A stretch of 64,000 nt of DNA from Vanrija pseudolonga (Eukaryota; Basidiomycota; Tremellomycetes; Trichosporonales; Trichosporonaceae): contig NC_085855.1 in the NCBI RefSeq assembly GCF_020906515.1, positions 2,108,001-2,172,000 of the forward strand, given 5' to 3'. This document shows, one piece after another, positions 32,721 through 44,735 of the stretch; the stretch's first letter is position 1; every line of letters begins with the position of its first letter. The notes under the pieces were generated by a model. That model did no database searches, had not been told where the DNA came from, and saw nothing but the letters and a program-made list of their open reading frames with translations. A program made the translations under genes and the position numbers.

Positions 32721-35700
32721 GGGAGGCGCGACAGGGTCATATTGGGGTAGACTGCATGGCATGAATGTTGACATAGTAGTATACAGCGAGAGGGCGGCAG
32801 GCTGCCCGCCATGACCGGATCGTCATCACGAACCCTCGATGGCCTCGCTACTGACAAAACTGATAATTGTATCATTGCTCCTTCGCCAAAACGGGACAAT
32901 GGGGTCGGGTGCGCCCCGACACGCCGGCCTGAGCGGCACGAGCGCGATAGGCGATGCGGCAGGCGAAGCGGCCTGCCTGCCTGCCTCGGCACTCTGTCGA
33001 CCGTCGGTAGATTCTCGGAGTGTGTGCAGCGTATCGGACGAGCACCGATGGACGGCGGCATGATGTCAGTAGCCGCCGGCGTTGCAGCGCCGGGAGCCGG
33101 CCCGGAGATGTATGGCGGCGGCGTTGCCAGGCGTTGCGCGGCGAGACGAAACGAAGCAAGGCGACGATCGGAGAGGTGCGGGTGAGTGCGGCTCTTGGTC
33201 GGCTCTGGCATGCCCTGTGTCGCTGCCGACGGCGTGTGCGGCAGCGGCGTGGGTGGAGCGACGCAACAGGCGAGAGGAAGCGCAAGCGAGCGAGCGGCGC
33301 AGGAACGTGATTGAATCTCATCTCAACTCGGTGCCAAGCGAGCCTCGCTCGCATGTCAGAGAACAAGGGATGTGAGGACGTTTGCGGACAAAAGGAGCGT
33401 AAACTGTCCGACTCGCGGCAGGTATGGTATGGTATTGTGCGGTCGGCGGGCCGGCGGGACGGGGCGTGTACTGTAATGCAGCTCGTCGCTCGCTCGGATG
33501 TACATGAGCCGCACGCAGCATGTCGAGCGGAGCGGCGCGACGCCCGCTGTGAGTGCGTGCATTGCACCGTGTCAATTCGACACGGCGTTGGAGCAAGTGT
33601 TGGTGCATTCAAACGACGCCGGAGCACACCCGCCCGCGGCGTGCCGCCTGCTACCGCTCGTACCGCTCCAGCCGCCGGCATCTGAATGGCCTGACCCGCC
33701 GGCAGTGCACGCAGGGACCAGGGGGGAGGTGGGTCGCCTGACCTGACGTGGGATGTCGCTTACGCACATTTTTTCTGGGGCGTGGGGCTGATGCCTTGCG
33801 CCGCTGCGCGCTGGGGCATACGGGTCTGATTATAGCTGTGGAGCGCAGTTGCGGAAAGATTATGGCAAGCGAGTGGATGGATGCTTGCGGCGATTATTGT
33901 GGTGGTGGTGTGGGCGTGGGTGGTGTAGGTGCTGGTGACGCTGTGGTGAAACTGTGGTGCTGGCTGGCGCCGCGAGTGACACCGGTTGGAGCTGGCACTG
34001 GCTCCGCCGTCAACAGGTCCCAGACCCAGGAGTCACCCAACCGACCCGCCCTGACACGTACCGCCGGCCCCCTCTGCCTCCCCTGCCAACCCTCGCCACG
34101 CCACGGCGGCAGAACAAGCAAAAGGAAAAGAAACGACGAGACGAGGGCCGGAGACCCAATCGGGGACCCGTACCCTGTGTCGGCGGCGCCGGCGCGGGCG
34201 GGGGCAGGGGGGGCAGGGCGAGGCGGGGTCCACGGGCGTGGGGCCGCTTCGGGTCGGCTCGGCGGTGTAGCTCGCTATACGCTATACGGGTATGCGCTCA
34301 CCGGCGGCGTGCTGGTGCTGCTGCTTACTACCGCGGGCGCCGTGTACCGTGACCGAGCACGGCGCGGCGTCAGTAGTAGCAAGACACGGCGGCGAGGAGG
34401 AGAGTGAGACGGGGTTACTCTACTTGGACCGTGATGCACGGGGAGGGGGTGGCGTCTGGCGCGTTTGACTCGTCGCGCGGGTGCTTGGTGCTTGTTTGTT
34501 AGCGCGATGCGGCGTTGGCGTCGTTGGCGTCGTAGAAAGTAAGTGCTCGGCGGGCACCACTGTTCGATCGATCGCGCGACAGAGATACATAGGAATGCGG
34601 CAGCGCAACAGCGGCAGTGTAACCCGGCGATTTGGCACAGCGGGCAGGCAACCTCTGGTGTGCATGCAGTAGTCGCAATAAGCAAACCGAATCTCGAATG
34701 GACGGGCAGTCATGTCAATTACGAGCCAGGCCATAGATAGCAGTAGTGTGATGATGCGTGCGGCGTGCCCATGGCCGACCGAGTGCGGCCTTGCCGCGAG
34801 CGCTGCCGCACAGCCAATGCCGCGGCATGACAGCAGACTGGGCGAGTCATGTTGCCGCTTGCCCTCGTCGCCTTCGCCCGCCGTGCCCCACAAGGCCACA
34901 AGGCCACACGCTCTGCCACGGCCCTGAAGGAACCGTGTCGGCAGTTGACATTTGCGGGTCGCGAGGGCATGTCGCCAGCGGGGAGATTGAGGGGGCCTTG
35001 AAGGGGTGGCGGCATTCTGGGTTGTGCTGCTGGGCCTCCTGGGCTGCGGCGGCACGCATCCACGCCCCCCACCCAGCCCAGGGTATGTTCTAACCCACAA
35101 CCCACGGCGTGTCCAATGCCTTGGGTGCAGCCAGCCAGTGACATGCGTGCGTTGCAAAAATACCCGCGGGCGGGCGACAACCGTTGGATTGATTGATTGG
35201 ATTCCATTGGCCCACCCGCAAATCCAGCCAGCCAACACCCAGCCAGCCTGCCCGGGTTTTGGCGGCTTTGGCGCTTGCCTGCCGCCGCCGCCGCCGTCTG
35301 CGGGGGCCGAGTACGAAGGGATGTGCTAGGCTGCATGCGGAGGGACAGCAGCAGCAGATGCAGCCGCAGCGAGGCGTCGCGGCACTGGCAGAGAGGCATT
35401 ATTATTATTCTCAGCCCCGCCGCGCCCGTCACACCTGCTTGCCTGCTGCGTGCGTCGGCAGGGCCGATGGACGATTGCAACCCTGGCCACGGTGGCAAGC
35501 TGGGAGAGTTGGGCCACGGGACGAAAGTGTGCTGGCTGTTGGCTGTAGCTGCAGAGCCGCCGGCATCAGACGAGCCGCGGCGGGGGACCGGCCGCTTAGC
35601 GTCGCGGGGCAGAAAATGGGCAGGGCAGGGCAGCAGGAGAGCAGGAGCAACAGGACGAGGGCAGTCAGGTCGCCGGGGTGGCAGCCAGCATCACTCTGCA
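32721..35700. other. Gene-poor region upstream of Zn2Cys6 regulator 2, distal part
   Basis: About 3 kb with no supported gene. Open frames of up to about 270 codons exist on both strands, but they are Arg/Ser/Cys-rich, end abruptly, show no motif and overlap each other. Short repeats such as GCGGGC/GCCTGCCT occur near 32965-32995, and a TGATTGATTGG patch near 35190. It may carry regulatory DNA or a non-coding transcript; nothing specific is visible. Confidence 0.5.
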
Positions 35701-37256
35701 AGCATCACGCCTGCACCTTGTCGAGCCGCTCTAGCCGCAACAACCGCAAACGAAACCGCACCACTACCGCAAACCCTGCTTTCTTCGCCTGCCTGCCTGG
35801 CTCCTCGTCGTCGCCTCGCAGCAGCACCTGCACGCACTGCAACGTCTTGTCGTTTTCTCTCTTCCACTTTCTTGTCACTTTCATTCTTGCTGTCGTCGTC
35901 GTCGCCGCCTTTTTATTTCGACGAGGGTCACTGTGCGCGCGCACGAGCCACCGACTAGCGACGCCTCGCCATTTCAACACCCCCCCGCGGCAACCGACTC
36001 CCCCCAGCCCAGCCCAGCCCACGCCCCCCTCACCCCCCCCCACCCTCACCCACCCGCACCCCAGCCGTTGTTCGGTCGACAATCCCCCGGCCCGCCCACA
36101 GTCATCCTCTTCGAGTCGCGTTGCTCCGACTCGCGTCCGAGTCCCACCGACCACCGAATCCATACGGACACGACCGTCATCTTTTACTCCTCCTCGAGCC
36201 ATAGCCGCCGCGCCGCCGCCGGCTATTGTCCTACTGTCCGTGCCGCCAAGCCATCACGCGACAATAACCCCACATCCAACACACGCCGCCTTCCTTGTTC
36301 TTCCCCTGTTCGGCAAAAGGACACAGGAGAGAGAGACAGTGATCAGGTCAGTCGTGCATATAGACGGCGCCAAAAACGCCTTGGCGCTCGTACAAACAGA
36401 AAGAATAATAGGTTGCTGACGTGCATGTGCCCCGCCCTGCCGCCCGTTCCGACACCACCACCACGCTCAATTCTCCAATCTCACCCGCATCACCACTTTG
36501 GCTGCCTGCTGCCTCTCTGCCTGCTACGTTGTTTGCTGTTGCCGCCGCCGCCGCCCCTCGCCGCCGCCGCCTCGTTGTCTCGGCCTCTGTTGATCACCTG
36601 TTGGACTGTATTCTGGTTGAATCCATCGATTGACGACCCACCGCGCCTCTTTACTGCCCCCTCCCCACTATTGCCACCTACCTGCACGCATACATATACC
36701 AATCGTGCTTCCCACAACCAGGCTGCTCCCTGCTAGTTGATACAGACACCGACCTTGGACACACAAACACTTCGTGGGCCAACTTGATACCAGCTTTGCC
36801 CACCCACGTCAACACAGTCCCGCCCCGTTTGTATTTACCCCGCGTTTTGGCTGGACCGTGCGCCGGCGGCTGTTGAAAATCGAGCCCCTCCCCCCCCGGC
36901 CCCCACCAACTAGTTTCGACTTAGGATCATTGTCGCCGTTGCCGCTCCTCCTCTTGACCACTTTGCGTCTCCCCCTTATTCGGCCATTGTCGGTGCACCC
37001 ACCCGACAAGGACACAAGCAACCCATCGCGCACAACCCTCCTCTGCTCTCGACACTACCCACAACACATCTCCATCTCACCGCCAACTCCCTCAATCCCA
37101 TCGTTTACCGCAACTCGCGTACCCCCCCATCGCTCACCTCCGCCTCCCTTCCTTCCCCCACCCCCATCAATCGCCGGTCCAGATCGACTCATCACAATCC
37201 TCCCTTTCTAGCGGCTGATCCAACCTCATCAACACTCACCTCAAACCTCCGTCTCC
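35700..37256 (+). other. Pyrimidine-rich leader/promoter of Zn2Cys6 regulator 2
   Basis: About 1.5 kb with strong C/T excess on the plus strand, dense in CCCC, CTCC and CACC words, directly upstream of the regulator ATG. Such long CT-rich tracts usually mark promoters and long 5' leaders of highly regulated basidiomycete genes. Several short open frames begin with ATG here and could act as upstream ORFs if the tract is transcribed. The plus-strand frame 35193-36419 is Ser/Pro/Arg-rich without motifs and is probably not a gene. Confidence 0.5.
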
Positions 37257-40205
37257 ATGATGGCAGGAGAGGACAATGTCTCGACCCAGCCCTTGAGGCC
37301 GGCAGGCGAGGCTGGCTCGCCCCCCTCGGCTTCCGCTTCGACGCCGGCCGCGGCACCGGTCACAAAGTCCAGCTTACCCCCGCTTCAACCGCGTACCCGC
37401 ACACCCAAGCCACTGGAGGCGCCACCATCCAAGTCGCAACCGCCACCAGAGCATCCTAGACAACCTGCACCTCTGGCAGCTCCAGCAGCTCGCCCGAGCG
37501 GTCTCCTCCGCACGTCGTTCAACACATCCAGCTCGTACTCGACGCCATCCATGTACCGTGCGTCCTCGACGCACGAACGCGACGTTCGTGAGCCGCCACG
37601 GCCAAGCCCGACCAAGCCAGAGCTCGACAAGGAGGAGCTCACGACCAAGGGACGCAAGAGGAAACGTCTGGCCAAGGCGTGCAGCGCGTGTCATGTAAGT
37701 TGCCGCCTGGGCGCATTCCGCAGCAACCTTGTTGACATTTTCCTTCCCCCAGAAAAACAAGCGCCGATGCGACGGCTTTGCTCCATGCAGCAACTGCGAG
37801 TTCTCTGCGCGACCATGCGTCTATCTCAACGCCCAGGGAGAAGAGATCCCGCCACCTCGTACTCGTGATTCTTCTGCTGCACCAATGAACAAGCGCGGTT
37901 CAAACGACGACGGAAAACCAGCCTACATTCCCGCCGGCCCAGATCGACGTCCAAGCGGCGGCAACTCGAGTGGCGCCCCTGGCGGTCCCGGCGGCGAAGA
38001 CTGGGGTCGTCGTGACTACCGCGATGGCGACCGCCCGGGCAATGACCCACGCGACTGGCGCAACGGAGAACGCCCCAGCTCCTTTGGCCCGCTCGATGTG
38101 GTTGACCGTGACATTGCGCTCCAGGCTGAACTCATTGAGAGTGAGTTAGGACCTTCGCCTCCTCTGAAACAAGCATGGCGCTGACCGCAACAAGTTTTCC
38201 TCAAGAGGACACACCCTTACCCTGCCATGCTTCATGTGCCGACGTTCCTACACCGGCATTACCTCAACCGAGTGTCGCCTATTCTTCTCGACGCTATTTA
38301 CACAATGGCCTCTCGCCTAATGGAGACAGAATCATTTGTGTCTGCCTTTCCACCATCCGTGCCAACCCACTTGAGGGGCCAGACTTTTGCCGATCGATGC
38401 CGCGCCAACATTGATCGGATCGTTGAAATGCGTCAGCATTGGTCCGAGGAGGACCACCGGCTCGACTCGGGTACCTGGGACGAGACTGAGTTTGTGCAAT
38501 CGTGCGTTCTCATGTCGTGTTACTTCAACTCGACCCGCCAGCCGCGGTTGGGCCTCTACTATCTCGACGTTGCCCTGTCTGTGCTCCGACCGAGTAACTC
38601 CGGTCTACTGCCTCCCCCCTCGGCTCGCCTAAACCTGTCGACGCCCGAGTTCCACACCCTGGCAGAGGTCCGAAACCGCACATTCTGGATGAGTATGGTC
38701 CAGGACGTATGCTCGTCCGCGGGCGGCCGTCCCCGCCGAATGATGGACCACGAGCTCGCCAACGTGCCCCTGCCCGGCTATGAAGTTTACTGGTACCGCT
38801 ACGGCGGAATGGCCTCGGGTGGCCGTGAGCCTGGACGCCGAGACTCGATCACGCCTGGCACAGGCAACTGGCATTCCGAGGAAGGAGCCGTCGGCGAATT
38901 CGGCCATATCATGCGCATCATGATCATTTACTCGAACATTATGGCCATTGCCAACAATGCTGGCGGAGGATCGCTAGAGGCGCGCCACATGCCGCCCAGC
39001 CACTATGAGCAGGCTCTCAAGTCGTGGGCCATCGAACTCCCTCGCCAGTTCCGCTTCGACGAGGTCAACCTCTCGGCGGCCATGACCAAGATTCCCCACG
39101 CGCTCACAGAAGTCACGTTCAGCGGTTGGGCCTTTGCCTACATGCACGTCGTGGCAGAGTGCGGCATGTTCTACCTCCAGTCCAAGCATGCGGGAGCACC
39201 GTTTGCCATCCAACGTCAAGGGCAGGCGGTCGACAACCTCACCGTCATCATTGACTCTCTGGGCGAGCGTGGCCGCGAAGGACCATTGAGTGAGTACATT
39301 CCAGTGTCGTTTGTGCCCCAAGTTGACCTTAAACTGTAGTGTTCTTTGCCACGGTCATTATCACTTGCTGGACGGACCATATCCGCGCTACCGCTCCCTC
39401 TGGCAACTACCAAGCCCTTGACGATCGCCTCAGCTTGTGGTGGGGCGAGTCGTACCGCGAATGGGGCTGGGAGCGCCGGGAGACGCTCGAGCGTGGATTG
39501 TTCCCGTTCCTCGATGCTCCTACCCCTGGCCGCGAGGCTCCTCGTGACCTTCGTCCCTTCCCAGGAGCGCCTACATTGGCGAGTAACCGCACGCAGTTTG
39601 AACCCTCACCGTCATCCCTTGGTTTGTACCAGACGTCACCGCGCCAGAACGGTGGTGGCGAGTCGACCGTGTCTCCTGCGTCGCACGCCGTAGTGACTCC
39701 CTCCGAGTCTACCTACAGTGGCGCCAGCAGCTCGCGGTACCCCGTCCTTCCTCCTCTGCGCCCCCGCGCGTCCTCTGGATCGTTTGGTCGCCGATCACCT
39801 TCGCCTGGCCGCACCCAGCGGAAGAATGGATCCGTGAGCGGTCCGACTCTGGACCGCGAGCGCGACAGAGAACGCGAACGCGGCGAGCGTGGCGAGCGTG
39901 GCTCGGACCTGCACCTCCCCCCTCTCGGCTACCGCAAGGGCCCAAGCTCCAACGGGCCGCTGGTCGACCGCGAGTATGAGCGTGAGCGCGAGCGCGAGCA
40001 CCATGCCGAGCATGGTCCGGCCGACAAGGATGTCCGCAGCCGCGAGAGCACCAACGAGCCTCGCCCACTGCACCCACCCCCAAAACGCGACCGGCCGTGG
40101 CCTACCAACGGCTCTGGTGGCCCGCTTCTTGGCATTGACGCCCTTGTGTCGGCGGCCGAGGAGCACCGCCGCGAGAGCCTCGCAGAGACGAGCGCTTCGG
40201 CGTGA
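37257..40205 (+). CDS. Zn2Cys6 transcription factor with fungal_trans domain (2)
   Basis: Zinc-cluster regulator. Exons 37257-37694, 37753-38140, 38195-39289 and 39340-40205 give 928 residues. The N-terminal 135 residues are Pro/Ser/Ala-rich and end in GRKRKRLAKA. The zinc cluster at about 142-170 reads CSACH joined to KNKRRC, then PCSNC and RPC, with spacing C-x2-C-x6-C-x5-C-x2-C-x6-C. The fungal-specific regulatory domain (about 280-640) contains HPYPAMLHVPTFLHRHY and RNRTFWMSMVQDVCSS, the usual start and middle of the domain. The tail is disordered and rich in RERERE-type charged repeats. Two ATG codons start the protein (37257 and 37260). As in regulator 1, intron 1 splits the zinc cluster between the second and third Cys. 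Confidence 0.9.
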
Positions 40206-40711
40206 GCGTCTTCTTGATACGGACTCTTGTAGTTTCCTAGTACCAGCCGTGGTCGCAAGACCTCGAGCTCCTGTAGCACCACTTATCTTGTTGGGTCGAT
40301 CTATAGCTTGTCTGGTAGCGCAAGTAATTTGGTTCTTGATGCACATGCACGTTGCTGTGGACGATGCAGGGGAGGGGGGGGGAGGGGGGATTGCGACGGC
40401 TGCTACGACAACAGGGTTGTTACGACGACAAAGTTACGACACGGCCAGCGGCTGCGCGCGCGTCGTCCGCGGCCGATTGATCACGGTGAGCAGATTTGTG
40501 TAGCGTGTCAAGATGCTGCAGCATAGACAGACGACCTCGGTGCATAGTCACAGGTGGAGAAAGAATACAAGGACGGACGGTGGCGAGTGAGTGTCGCAGG
40601 AGGCACTCGCCAGATGGTACAACTATGGAAAAAAACTTGGCATGGGGCATGTGCGGGCGGGCGTGAGCAACGCCACGGCGCATGCTCGGCGCCGTCGCAC
40701 CGCCTACACGC
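40206..40711. other. Intergenic region between convergent genes
   Basis: About 0.5 kb between convergent genes, with a G-run at 40370-40390. No gene was recognised. Confidence 0.5.
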
Positions 40712-41277
40712 CTACTTTGTCGCCGCTTTTCCGACGGCCCAGATGCCCTTGGCCGTGTACTTGACGGCTCCGCCAGCGACCTTGGCGGCGCCGGTACCGA
40801 TACCGCTGAGGACCTGGGCGGGGGTTAGGTCGGGCGTCCCATGCCCCTCCACCGCGCTCGCTCGCAGCGAGCCTGCGGCCCGCTGCTCGCTCACCCGCTC
40901 ACCTTGTCCCGGTTCTCGGCGTTGAACGTGCTATTGTACCCCTCGGACACCGAGTTGCTCGCCCACGTCGCATTCTCGTTCGCCCACTCGCCCCAGCTCT
41001 GCTGGCGCTTGGCCTCGCGCTCGCGGTCGCGGTCGCGCTCCGCCGCCGTGGGGACGTGCTCGAACATGGCCTGCCCGGGCGCGCGCTCGCTCGGCGGGAT
41101 GTACCGCGACTTTTGCTCAAACGTCGTGCTGCGCGGCGGCGGGGCGATGTATGGCTCAGGCTCGGCGGTCGCTGTCGGCGCCGCTGGGGCCGAGTTCTTC
41201 TTCCCGCCCCACCAGGTGCGCGAGCTCTGCTTCAGGTCCTTGAGGGACGAGTAGGTCGCCGGGTCGTTCCTGCTCAT
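40712..41277 (-). CDS. Small unrecognised protein (158 aa), charged middle and Gly/Ala tail
   Basis: Exons 41277-40903 and 40813-40712 (minus) give 158 residues. The N terminus MSRNDPATYSSLKDLKQSS is followed by WWGGKKNS, an Ala/Pro-rich linker, KSRYIPPSERAP, an Arg/Asp/Glu-rich run near 80-90 and QQSWGEWANENATWASNSV. The last 34 residues (second exon) are small and weakly amphipathic, ending GIWAVGKAATK. No signal peptide and no named domain. It has clean splice sites (GTGAGC and CGCCCAG) with continuous frame, so I take it as real. Confidence 0.7.
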
Positions 41278-41620
41278 TTTGCTTTGTTGAGGCTTGGTGA
41301 TGATGGTGCAGTGCCAAGGCGGATGTCGTGGGATGAGCGAGGGCGGTGGAGACGTCGCCCGCCTCACTGCTCGTTGCCGTTAGCGGTGAGGGTCAGCGGC
41401 GACGGGGGCAAAGCGCGGCGCCCCGCATTCCGCACGTGGCGTATTCGTCGCCCCACGCACCAAGGGCTCACAGTGGCCGCCGGCCCGATGACAGCGAGAT
41501 GTGTGAGGTGGACTCAAGACTCTTGGCTCGACCACAACTCTGGTTATACTCGTAGCGCAGAGCGACAGCACACCCCGCCCCGCCCCGCGCACGACACGGC
41601 TCCGGCCTCTGTATACTAGC
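41278..41620. other. Divergent promoter, small protein / RING-CH gene
   Basis: A 343-base region between divergent starts. An ATACTCG near 41547 and CCCGCCCC runs at 41577-41590 are the only notable elements. No gene seen. Confidence 0.5.
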
Positions 41621-43320
41621 ATGAGCGCGACCACGCAGGACCACCACCACCACGACGTCGGGCCCGAGGTGGTCGTCGTTGACGAGGACCCGTGGGCCGC
41701 GGCGGCTGCGGAAGCCGCCGACGACGTGCAGATCGACGACGACCCCTGGGCCGACGAGCATGACGAGCTCGATGCGCACGCGGTAGAGGCCTCTTTAGGC
41801 GGGGTACTTGTGCGCGAGGCGGAGCGCGACGCGGCCACCGCGCCAGCACCAGCACATGCCAAGCCAGCGGCGCATGCCGAGGCCGAGGCCGAGGCAGGAG
41901 CGACCGCGCCAGAGCTCGTGCCGCTCCCGCCCGACGACGAAGACGATGACGAGGCCAAACCCTCCCCCGTGCGGGCCGACACGCCGCTCCGCGAGCTAGA
42001 GGAACGCGCCGCACCACTCGGCGGCAAGGACACGGCCACAGCGGACGCCGAAGAGAAGCAGTGCCGGATCTGCCTTGGCGGCGTCGAGGACGAGGAGGAC
42101 ATGGGGAGGCTGATCAGCCCGTGCTTGTGTACCGGCAGCATGCGTGTGAGTGTGCCCCGGCCTGTGGAGCGCGATACTGACACTCGCAGTATGTCCACGG
42201 TTGGTCCTAACCCACTCTCCCTCCTAACCCCACAGTCAAGTGCATTAACCAGTGGCGAGGTACTGGCCCGAACGCGGTATGTCCTGTCCTCCTTGTTCGC
42301 CTTGCACACCCACTGACTGACGCCCTTCAGAAGAACTTCCTCCGTACGCTGACTGCGCTACTTCTTCCCGCTGACAGACGCCAGAATGCCCGCAGTGCAG
42401 CCACCAGTACCGGATCCAGCGGACGCTGATCTTCGGCCTGGCCACGTCCAAGAAGATCCTGGCGCTGGTCACGCTCGTGCTGTTCACGTTCCTGACCCTC
42501 GTGGCGGGGCAGGTGCTCCTGCGCATCCTCATGGCGTCGCTGGAAGAAGCCAACGCCGCGAAGAAGGCGGCGCAGGAGGCGGCCGCGCGCGGCGAGCCCG
42601 CGCCCGAACCCGTGTGGGAGAGCGAGAGCGGCGGCACGGCAATCTACGTGTTTGGCGCAGGGCTCATGTACGACGTCATCATGGAGGCCGTCGACACGTT
42701 CCTCGATATCCTGATGGACGGCTACCGCGCGTGGGGGCGCGGCCGGAAGGGCTGGGTCGCCAACGCCATCATGTGGTTCCTCTTCCGGTTCATGCTGGGC
42801 ATTGCGGCGCTCGGGTCCCTCAGCTTTTTGAGCCTGCTCGTCTCGCTGTCGCTCTTTGCGCCGCTCCAGCTCGTGCACACGTTCCGCGGCACAGGCATCT
42901 TCGACGGGCTGCGCAACCGCCTCCGCGGGAGAGGGTATCTGCTCGTCGTGGCCATGGTACTCATCGGCGTGTTCAACAGCATTGTGCAGGTGTACGACGT
43001 GGTGCAGGCGATCACCATGAGCGGGCTGCAGTGGGTCAACGTGGCGGAGCGACGTGGCAGACAAAGCAAGCTGACACCCCAGATACGTCGAGACGCAGAT
43101 CCTCGAGGTCAACGCCGACGCGCCCGCCGAGCGACAGGCGCCGCCGACGTGGCGGCAGCGCTGGTGGGCCGAGCGGCGGTGGCGCACCATGCAGGGGTGG
43201 TACGAGGTGCTGACGCGCGCGTGGGTGTGGCTCAAGGAGCGGGTGCGGGCGTGGCGCACCGCGACGCAGGAGCGCGTCCGGGCCGGGTTAGAGCAGGGCC
43301 GCGAGGTCGAGGCGAGGTGA
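41621..43320 (+). CDS. RING-CH (MARCH-like) membrane E3 ubiquitin ligase
   Basis: Probable membrane-bound ubiquitin ligase. Six exons, 41621-42145, 42190-42199, 42236-42276, 42331-42343, 42385-43030 and 43083-43320, give 490 residues. A long acidic N terminus (1-145) leads to a RING-CH finger with exact C4HC3 spacing: QCRIC, SPCLC, seven residues to H in YVHVKC, then CINQW and sixteen residues to CPQC. It is assembled from exons of 10, 41 and 13 nt; the finger is only complete when the 13-nt exon is included. Four to six hydrophobic segments follow (about 215-400), with a Trp/Arg-rich tail ending GREVEAR. Three introns use GTTGGT or GTACGC donors. Substrate unknown; yeast relatives act in membrane-protein turnover. 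Confidence 0.87.
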
Positions 43321-43813
43321 CGTGCGTGAGGGGGTTGGGGTTGGGGGTTGTTTTTGTAGTCGTGGCAATAGCAGTTGCATAGACATGATATGGCGGGGTG
43401 GGTGTGCGGAGGTGGGCGGGCTCCAAACGATCTACACTGTACCTCTCCTGTGTGTGCTCTCTACATGATTGTCGGTGCTCACACCATCACAGGCTTCACT
43501 CTGGCTCCACTGGGCGGCGTCGCGACAGCCTCCCCACCCCACCTCCCTCCCCGCCTGAAATACAAGCTTCATTCCTACAACGGGTATAGCGACGGGTATG
43601 TCGATACATCGAGCGGCACGGCGAGCGGCACCGTCGCGCTATTCACATTCCAGCGCCTCGGCACGCCTACACCACCGTCGTGCCCGACTCCATCGCCGAG
43701 GACGCATGCCACACGCCGCGCTTGTCCCAGTGTCCGTGCCGTCCGCGGCGGGACACGTCGTGGATCGTCGAGCCGGTGATTGAGCTGAGAGCGTTGTCAG
43801 TCCCGGCTGTCCG
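43321..43813. other. Intergenic region between convergent genes
   Basis: About 0.5 kb between the RING-CH gene and the His-rich tail-anchored gene. No gene was recognised. Confidence 0.45.
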
Positions 43814-44333
43814 CTACGCGACGCCAAAGACGCACGCTAGCACGAGGTAGATGACCAGCGCCCAGCACAGCGCGCCGAAGAAGCGCCGCCGCGCGCGCGA
43901 GAGCGCAATCTCGCGCTCGGGGATGAAGAGCACCACGCCGGCCTCGACGTCGCGGTGGCGCCCGAGGTGGCCGTGCGCGTGGTTGTGCGCGCGGGCGTGC
44001 GGGTGCGGGTGGTGCGGCCTCGCGGCGGGGTGCGTGAAGGCTGCCGGCGCGGGAGGCGGCGCCTGCACGGCGTTGACGTGTGTCGATGACGGGCCGGCGC
44101 CGGCGCCGGCGCCGCCGCTCGGCCCAGCGGCAGCGTCGCCGTCGCCCTTGCCGTTCGAGATGCCCGTGACTGAGATCGAGTTCTCCGTCTGGCCGTCTAG
44201 GAAGGGTTAGTGGGAGGGAAGGAAGACGACGACGACGCAACGTACATGGCGGCGGGTTGTCAGTGCCCTCTGCTGCGGCCTGCGCGTACGTCTGCGCCTG
44301 CTGTGGTGGTGGCTTGGATGGCTCGTCGGGCAT
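43814..44333 (-). CDS. Small His-rich tail-anchored membrane protein (156 aa)
   Basis: Exons 44333-44246 and 44196-43814 (minus) give 156 residues. The N terminus is MPDEPSKPPPQQAQTYAQAA, followed by a Gly/Ala-rich linker, then a histidine-rich stretch HPHPHARAHNHAHGH at about 100-114. A basic segment RARRRF precedes a single C-terminal hydrophobic helix ALCWALVIYLVLACVFG, ending two residues later. Topology suggests a tail-anchored protein with its His-rich region in the cytosol, able to bind metal in principle. The family is not recognised. Its neighbour at 44736-45624 has a similar plan. Confidence 0.7.
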
Positions 44334-44735
44334 TGTGTTGTGCGAGGCGGTTGGTGAGTCGCGATGATGATGGGAAAGTTGTGGTGGGGTGGTCGGGTCA
44401 GGTGGTGGCGGCAGCGAGCGGCGAGCGGCGAACGACGGCGGCGGACTGGAACCATGTGCAGCACTGAAGCTGGCATGACGTCTCGCAACTTTGCCACTGC
44501 AGCACGCAGCATGGCCGGCAAGTTTGCTCCCGCCCGCCCAGCCTGGCCTCGGCGACCGACTGCCTGCTGGCGCTGCCACGCAAACGACGCGCGTCTCGGC
44601 CTCGCCCTCGGAACTCGACACAAACAATCGCGGCGTATGCATAACAGGGGCATACGGCACGGCGCGGCGCGGCACCAGGCCTTGCAGGCCGTCGAAATAC
44701 TGCAACTATTGTACAACAAGCACTAGACTGGCAGG
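44334..44735. other. Intergenic region between the two His-rich genes
   Basis: About 0.4 kb, containing the promoter of one gene and the 3' flank of the other. GCGAGCGGCGAGCGGCG-like direct repeats occur near 44410-44430. No gene was recognised. Confidence 0.45.

Noticed and set aside
35193-36419. 408-codon plus-strand frame before zinc-cluster regulator 2
   Set aside because: Runs through the pyrimidine tract; Pro/Ser/Arg-rich without motif. More likely leader or promoter.
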